This document shows positions 5,800-9,278 of a stretch of DNA of 9,278 bases, in pieces. Every line of letters starts with the position of its first letter. Position 1 is the stretch's first letter. The stretch spans positions 1-9,278 of the forward strand of contig JBBQJP010000114.1 of assembly GCA_038326025.1 (NCBI GenBank), given 5' to 3'. The notes beneath the pieces were generated by a model. It was not told the DNA's origin, did no database searches, and was given only the letters and a program-made list of their open reading frames with translations. Source of the stretch: CAISIP01 sp038326025. Its GTDB lineage: Bacteria; Pseudomonadota; Gammaproteobacteria; Burkholderiales; Burkholderiaceae_C. Both the position numbers and the translations under genes were made by a program.

Positions 5800-7215
5800 A
5801 TGGATCGGGAACACGCGATTGGCTTTGCGGAGCGATATTTCGACGACGGCGGCTTCATGAATGACCTGGCGCGCCGGGTGGCGATTCCCACCGAGAGCCA
5901 GAACCCGGAGCGCGCCGCTGATCTGCGCAATTACCTGAGCGACGAGCTGCAAGGCAGCTTCGAGGGCGCCGGATTCCGCTGCCAGTTGTTCGACAACCCG
6001 GTGGCGGGTGCCGGTCCGCTGCTTCTGGCCGAACGTTTCGAGAGTGGCGCCTTGCCCACCGTGTTGTCCTACGGCCATGGCGATGTGATCCGGGGTCAGG
6101 ACGCAAGCTGGCGTGAAGGCATAGGCCCCTGGCAGCTGAAGCAGGAGGGCGACCACCTGTACGGGCGTGGCACTGCCGACAACAAAGGCCAGCACACCAT
6201 CAATCTAGCCGCTGTCCAGGCCGTGCTCGCGACCCGAGGCAAGCTGGGCTTCAACCTCAAGGTGCTGATCGAGACTGGCGAGGAGGTCGGATCGCCGGGC
6301 TTGCGCGCGTTCTGCGAACTACAGGCCAAAGCCTTGACGGCAGACGTGTTCATCGCATCCGACGGACCACGTCTGCGGCCGGACCAGCCAACCATCTTTC
6401 TGGGCTCGCGCGGCGCGGCCAACATGGATCTGGTGGTCGACCTGCGCGAAGGCGGCCACCACAGTGGCAACTGGGGCGGGCTGATCGCCAATCCCGGCAT
6501 CATTCTGGCTCACGCCTTGGCCACCATCACCGGACCCAAGGGCGAGATCCGCGTACCCGAGTGGCGGCCCGACAGCCTGAGCCCATCGGTGCGCACGGCG
6601 CTGGCCGGCCTGGAGGTCGACGGTGGTGCCGACGGCCCGCAGATCGACGCCGACTGGGGCGAGCCTGGCCTGAGCCCGGCCGAACGTGTGTTCGGCTGGT
6701 GCAGCTTCGAGGTGCTGGCCTTCACCTGCGGCAACCCGGACAAACCGGTCAATGCGATTCCACCCAAGGCCAGTTGCCATTGCCAATTGCGTTTCGTTGT
6801 CGGCGTGGAAGCGAACGACATAACCGACGCCTTGCAGCGCCACCTCGACAAGGCTGGCTTTGGCATGGTCAAGGTCAGCCCGGCGCGCGACGGTTTCTTT
6901 ACCGCGACCCGGCTTGACCCGGATCACCCCTGGGTGCGCTGGGCCGCCGCATCGCTGCACAAAACCAGTGGCCGGCCGCCGGCCATCTTGCCCAATCTCG
7001 GCGGCTCATTGCCCAACGACGTTTTCGCCGACGTGCTCGGTTTGCCGACGGTGTGGATTCCGCATTCGTATGCGTCTTGCAATCAGCACGCACCCAACGA
7101 ACACATGCTGGCCTCGGTGGCGCGCGACGCGCTGCGGTTGATGACCGGTGTGATGTGGGACCTGGGCGAAACCGCCAGCGTGCCGCCGTTGGGTCGGCAG
7201 GTGTCGACGCGGTGA
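5800..7215 (+). CDS. M20 family metallopeptidase (dipeptidase/carboxypeptidase type)
   Basis: A 471-residue cytoplasmic di-zinc hydrolase. Metal and catalytic residues are all visible: SYGHGDV with His93 and Asp95, YGRGTADNKG with bridging Asp127, ETGEEVGS with Glu161 (general base) and Glu162 (metal), ASDGPR with Asp188, and the C-terminal HAPNE with His430. The dimerisation (lid) domain spans roughly residues 205-370. The long length and YGRGTADNKGQ are typical of the CNDP/dipeptidase branch rather than ArgE or DapE. ATG 5800 has AGGAG six bases upstream and begins MDREHAIGFAERYF; the frame is open further back but overlaps the promoter region. It is divergent from the MlrC-like M81 gene, and both may serve uptake and breakdown of the same small peptides. 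The substrate is not known. Confidence 0.93.
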   Translation: MDREHAIGFAERYFDDGGFMNDLARRVAIPTESQNPERAADLRNYLSDELQGSFEGAGFRCQLFDNPVAGAGPLLLAERFESGALPTVLSYGHGDVIRGQDASWREGIGPWQLKQEGDHLYGRGTADNKGQHTINLAAVQAVLATRGKLGFNLKVLIETGEEVGSPGLRAFCELQAKALTADVFIASDGPRLRPDQPTIFLGSRGAANMDLVVDLREGGHHSGNWGGLIANPGIILAHALATITGPKGEIRVPEWRPDSLSPSVRTALAGLEVDGGADGPQIDADWGEPGLSPAERVFGWCSFEVLAFTCGNPDKPVNAIPPKASCHCQLRFVVGVEANDITDALQRHLDKAGFGMVKVSPARDGFFTATRLDPDHPWVRWAAASLHKTSGRPPAILPNLGGSLPNDVFADVLGLPTVWIPHSYASCNQHAPNEHMLASVARDALRLMTGVMWDLGETASVPPLGRQVSTR

Positions 7216-7301
7216 AGTTAGGCTTGGTGGTGCGCTCGTTGGTCGCGGCTCAGGCCTTGGCCGCAGGCCGCGTCTCGACGCTGGCGAATCCCGACCGCGT
7301 G
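7216..7301. other. convergent intergenic region with GC-rich dyad
   Basis: This lies between the convergent M20 gene and the membrane protein gene. CGCGGC (7244-7249) and GCCGCG (7267-7272) can pair, and an alternative GCGGC/GCCGC (7245-7249, 7260-7264) overlaps. No T tract is seen on either side. It could terminate or stabilise transcripts from both directions, but the evidence is weak. Confidence 0.25.
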
Positions 7302-7685
7302 TCAGGCGTCTGATGACCGCCTGGATGCCAGTTTCAACGACTGGACAAAAATCACAAAGGTCACGCAAGCGCCCACTGAAAGCAGCAGAACGGTTCGATC
7401 CGGTGGGATCAGCAGCACATAACCCTTGCCCTTGATCAGCGAGGAGAAACTCGAAACGCAGAACGGCATGAGAAAAAGCCTGAACGTTTGCCATCTCTCC
7501 TTCCGGCTGCTGATGCCACCCACACTGAGCATCAGCGCAAATCCGACCACGGCGCTTATGCCGAGGGAATTGAGCCAGATAGCGCGCGATGGATCGAAAT
7601 AGGAAACGACCGTTATCAGGTACCACAGCAAATAACACCAAAGTACGGTTTTTCCAATAGATAGAGAAGCGAAGTAACGCAGCAT
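7302..7685 (-). CDS. conserved hypothetical four-helix membrane protein
   Basis: A 127-residue protein starting MLRYFASLSIGKTVLWCYLL. Four hydrophobic segments are visible: about 12-30, 37-58, 68-84 (weaker, around MPFCVSSFSSLIKG) and 98-117. A short basic tail (SRRSSDA) ends it. The WCYLLWYL, YFDP, WLNSLGIS and MPFCVSSF stretches give the look of a conserved uncharacterised family that I have seen only as hypothetical proteins; the function is unknown. I chose ATG 7685. A TTG at 7697 would add four residues and overlap the upstream dehydrogenase stop (TTGA). The neighbour upstream ends eight bases earlier, so it may be co-transcribed. Codon use is AT-richer than its neighbours: by hand count 24 of 60 bases are G or C at 7621-7680, against 45 of 60 at 7741-7800. 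This hints at separate acquisition. Confidence 0.75.
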   Translation of the reverse strand: MLRYFASLSIGKTVLWCYLLWYLITVVSYFDPSRAIWLNSLGISAVVGFALMLSVGGISSRKERWQTFRLFLMPFCVSSFSSLIKGKGYVLLIPPDRTVLLLSVGACVTFVIFVQSLKLASRRSSDA

Positions 7686-7693
7686 TCGTTCGC

Positions 7694-8578
7694 TCAAGCC
7701 GATGCCGCAGGCCCCAGCAAGCTCACCAGTTCCGGCAGCAAGGCCCCCGGCGCTGCCATGGCATCCGCGCCTTGCAGTGTCGCCAGTACGGCGGCGGCGA
7801 TCGCCAGGTGGGCCTGGGCGTCGCCAGCCATGGTCTGGTAGTAACCCATGTCCTTGCTGGCATTGGCGATCGAGAAGCGCAGGCCGGATGTGTCTTTTGC
7901 CAGCAGATAAGGCTTGAGGCGTTCCAGCGCAATGCCGCCGCCACCGCCCTTGGCCAGCACGTCGACGAACACATCAGGCGCCACGCCGTTGCGCTGGGCG
8001 CAGGCGGCGGCCTCGGCGATCAGCGCAACCGAACCCAGCGACACATAGTTGTGCAGCAGCTTCATGCTGTGGCCACTGCCCACGGCACCCACATGCGTGA
8101 TGTTCTCGGCAAAACAGGCGAGCAGCGCACGACAGGTTTCTAACAGCGTTGCGTCGCCACCGACCAGCAGGTTCAGCCGGCCTTCAGCGGCCTCTTTCGG
8201 GGTACGCGTCATCGGCGCGTCCAGCATCGCGCTGCCAGTCTTGGCCACGGCTTCGGCCATACGGATCGTTGACGACGGAATCGCGGTGGAGCAGTCGATC
8301 ACCACACTGCCGGCTTTCAAGCCAGCTAAAACCCCGTCGGCACCGGTCAACACGGCTTCGACCTGGGGCGAGCCGGTGAGTACCAGGATCATCACCTCCG
8401 AGCGCGCCGCGAGCTCGGCGGCGCTGGCGAACGTCAACGCGCCTGCTGCCTTCAACGTGTCCAGTGGCTGATTGCCAGCGTGTTCCAGCACAGCCAGTTC
8501 GTGGCCATGTTTGAGCAGGTTGCTGGCAATGCCATGGCCCATCATGCCGATGCCGACCATACCGATTCTCTTTTTCAT
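7694..8578 (-). CDS. NAD(P)-dependent beta-hydroxyacid dehydrogenase, 3-hydroxyisobutyrate dehydrogenase-like
   Basis: A 294-residue cytoplasmic oxidoreductase of the beta-hydroxyacid dehydrogenase family (GarR, MmsB and relatives), which oxidises 3-hydroxyacids or reduces the semialdehyde. The N-terminal Rossmann fold starts with IGMVGIGMMG (Gly9, Gly11, Gly14). The helical C-terminal domain holds GSGHSMKLLHN with catalytic Lys173 and Asn177, and NASKDMGYY. The substrate loop, normally DAPVSGG-x-x-G/A, reads DAPMTRTPKEA here (120-130), so the substrate probably differs from 3-hydroxyisobutyrate or tartronate semialdehyde. ATG 8578 has GGAG six bases upstream; a TTG at 8590 in the same frame overlaps that site and is unlikely. 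It is divergent from a truncated tartrate/isopropylmalate-type dehydrogenase, which suggests a hydroxyacid catabolic locus. The membrane protein gene follows directly. Confidence 0.88.
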   Translation of the reverse strand: MKKRIGMVGIGMMGHGIASNLLKHGHELAVLEHAGNQPLDTLKAAGALTFASAAELAARSEVMILVLTGSPQVEAVLTGADGVLAGLKAGSVVIDCSTAIPSSTIRMAEAVAKTGSAMLDAPMTRTPKEAAEGRLNLLVGGDATLLETCRALLACFAENITHVGAVGSGHSMKLLHNYVSLGSVALIAEAAACAQRNGVAPDVFVDVLAKGGGGGIALERLKPYLLAKDTSGLRFSIANASKDMGYYQTMAGDAQAHLAIAAAVLATLQGADAMAAPGALLPELVSLLGPAASA

Positions 8579-8707
8579 CTGAGTCTCCAAAGGTGCAAAT
8601 CAAAATTGCGTTTCAAGGCGGCCAGCCGGCCGACAGCATGAGCGACACTGTAATGGACGCGCGTGCACTGGGCCACGATGCGCACCCATTTTCAGGCGAT
8701 CTGTTTT

Positions 8708-9151
8708 ATGACCCAAACCTACGACATCACCACCATCGAGGGCGACGGCATCGGCCCCGAAGTCTGCCAGTCCGCCGTGGCCGTGTTGCGCGAAGCCTGC
8801 GGCAGCCGCTTGCGTTTCGACGCCCAGCCAGGTGGTGCCGCGCATTACCTGCGTTCCGGCGCCGTGCTGCCAGAAGACACGCTGGCGGCGTGCCGGCAAT
8901 CGCACGCCAGCCTGCATGGCGCCGCTGGCCTGCCCGAGGTTACTTATCCGGACGGCACCGAGGTCGGCAATGACCTGCACCTGCAGCTGCGCTTCAAGCT
9001 CGACCTGTTTGCCAACGTGCGGCCGATCCGCCTGTACCGCGGCGTGTTGTCGCCGCTGCGCGACTGGACTGCCGGGCAGATCGACTACGTTATCGTGCGC
9101 GAGAACACCGAAGGCCTGTACGCCAGCCGGGGCGCCGGCATTACTCACTAG
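8708..9151 (+). pseudogene. isocitrate/isopropylmalate/tartrate dehydrogenase family, truncated by IS630
   Basis: The N-terminal 147 residues of a family that is normally about 350 residues long. The enzymes are NAD-dependent and decarboxylate 2-hydroxy-3-carboxy acids. Visible are TTIEGDGIGPEV (8-19), the substrate arginines Arg95, Arg105 (FANVRPIRLY) and Arg131, and RENTEGLY with Tyr138. The catalytic lysine, the metal-binding aspartates and the NAD-binding part are missing, so the product cannot be active. The break comes right after GAGITH; the stop TAG (9149-9151) is made from the TA at the insertion point and the first base of the insertion sequence. ATG 8708 begins MTQTYDITTIEGDG; the frame opens earlier at 8663 but that part is unlike the family. 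The remaining 3' part may lie beyond the IS outside the window. Confidence 0.85.
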
Positions 9152-9278
9152 TCCGTAATTAAAGCGACGATTGTGGAACTTTGCGATGAGGTGATAGTCT
9201 CATGACGCATGAAACGAGATGGCCGCACGCTGGATCACGCGACGTTGGAGGAATTTCGATTGCTCGCGTTGCGTCGGG
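9151..9278 (+). mobile_element. left end of an IS630-family insertion sequence
   Basis: From about 9151 the sequence stops matching the dehydrogenase and leads in 58 bases to a transposase start. The junction is at a TA (9149-9150), the dinucleotide that IS630/Tc1-mariner elements target and duplicate. The terminal inverted repeat cannot be checked because the right end is outside the window, so the exact boundary is inferred. Confidence 0.75.
9209..9278 (+). CDS. IS630-family transposase, N-terminal fragment
   Basis: Only 23 codons are visible: MKRDGRTLDHATLEEFRLLA followed by LRR, running off the right edge. The MKRDGR-x-LDH-x-TLEE-x-R beginning is characteristic of a large group of IS630 transposases; this is the start of the helix-turn-helix DNA-binding region. 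The DDE catalytic domain lies outside. No strong ribosome binding site precedes the ATG, as is common for transposases kept at low expression. It interrupts the dehydrogenase gene in the same orientation. Confidence 0.85.
   Translation, partial: MKRDGRTLDHATLEEFRLLALRR

Noticed and set aside
5057..5860. Open plus-strand frame of 267 codons
   Set aside because: It lies opposite the M81 peptidase and runs over the divergent promoter region; no recognisable domain.
6319..6960. Open minus-strand frame of 213 codons
   Set aside because: Antisense to the M20 peptidase, with no domain signature and no ribosome binding site.
8579..8707. Promoter elements between the two divergent dehydrogenase genes
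   Set aside because: TGTAAT (8649-8654) resembles a -10 on the plus strand and TTGAAA a -35 on the minus strand, but neither has a partner at proper spacing. A small CGGCC-AGCC-GGCCG dyad near 8620 is expected by chance in GC-rich DNA.
8600..9148. Open minus-strand frame of 182 codons opposite the truncated dehydrogenase
   Set aside because: The plus strand gives a clear dehydrogenase N-terminus; the minus frame has no motif.
1..9278. tRNA, rRNA, CRISPR array, phage or defence genes
   Set aside because: Looked for and not seen: no cloverleaf-like sequence, no repeat-spacer pattern, no toxin-antitoxin or nuclease motif. No wholly new multi-gene system can be supported here.

Overview
The window looks like a chromosomal segment of a high-GC betaproteobacterium, most likely a member of Burkholderiales (Comamonadaceae-like). 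This rests on the GC-rich coding sequence, the family types present and an IS630-type insertion. It is an inference; there is no rRNA or other phylogenetic marker. Most of the window is ordinary metabolic and housekeeping content. I see no phage, CRISPR, toxin-antitoxin or defence island, and no tRNA.

Left part (1-2046). The minus strand carries the first 35 codons of a branched-chain 2-oxoacid dehydrogenase E1 alpha gene (bkdA1), which runs off the left edge. Divergent from it is a small thioredoxin-like gene with a WCGHC active site. A 237-base non-coding stretch rich in inverted repeats follows and ends in a short hairpin plus eight Ts. Then come two small genes (45 and 68 residues) and a lipoprotein-type methionine sulfoxide reductase A.

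Middle part (2009-5665, minus strand). Reading in the direction of transcription: an M81/MlrC-type metallopeptidase, a questionable small membrane protein, a crotonase-superfamily protein started at a TTG with a good ribosome binding site, and a YihG/PlsC-like acyltransferase whose start codon overlaps the crotonase stop codon by one base (TGATG). The acyltransferase converges with msrA and the two reading frames overlap at their ends. Divergent from the M81 gene is a complete M20-family zinc dipeptidase. The two peptidases share a 134-base intergenic region with inverted repeats that look like operator sites.

Right part (7302-9278). A small four-helix membrane protein, visibly AT-richer than its neighbours, sits directly downstream of a 3-hydroxyisobutyrate-dehydrogenase-like oxidoreductase. 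Divergent from that gene is the N-terminal 147 residues of an isocitrate/isopropylmalate/tartrate-type dehydrogenase. It is cut off by the left end of an IS630-family element, whose transposase starts at 9209 and leaves the window. The stop codon of the truncated gene is formed at the insertion junction.

The points most worth a second look are the crotonase homologue that lacks the second catalytic glutamate, the divergent M81/M20 peptidase pair with its shared operator-like dyads, the structured leader or possible small RNA at 650-829, the AT-rich membrane protein gene, and the IS630 junction.
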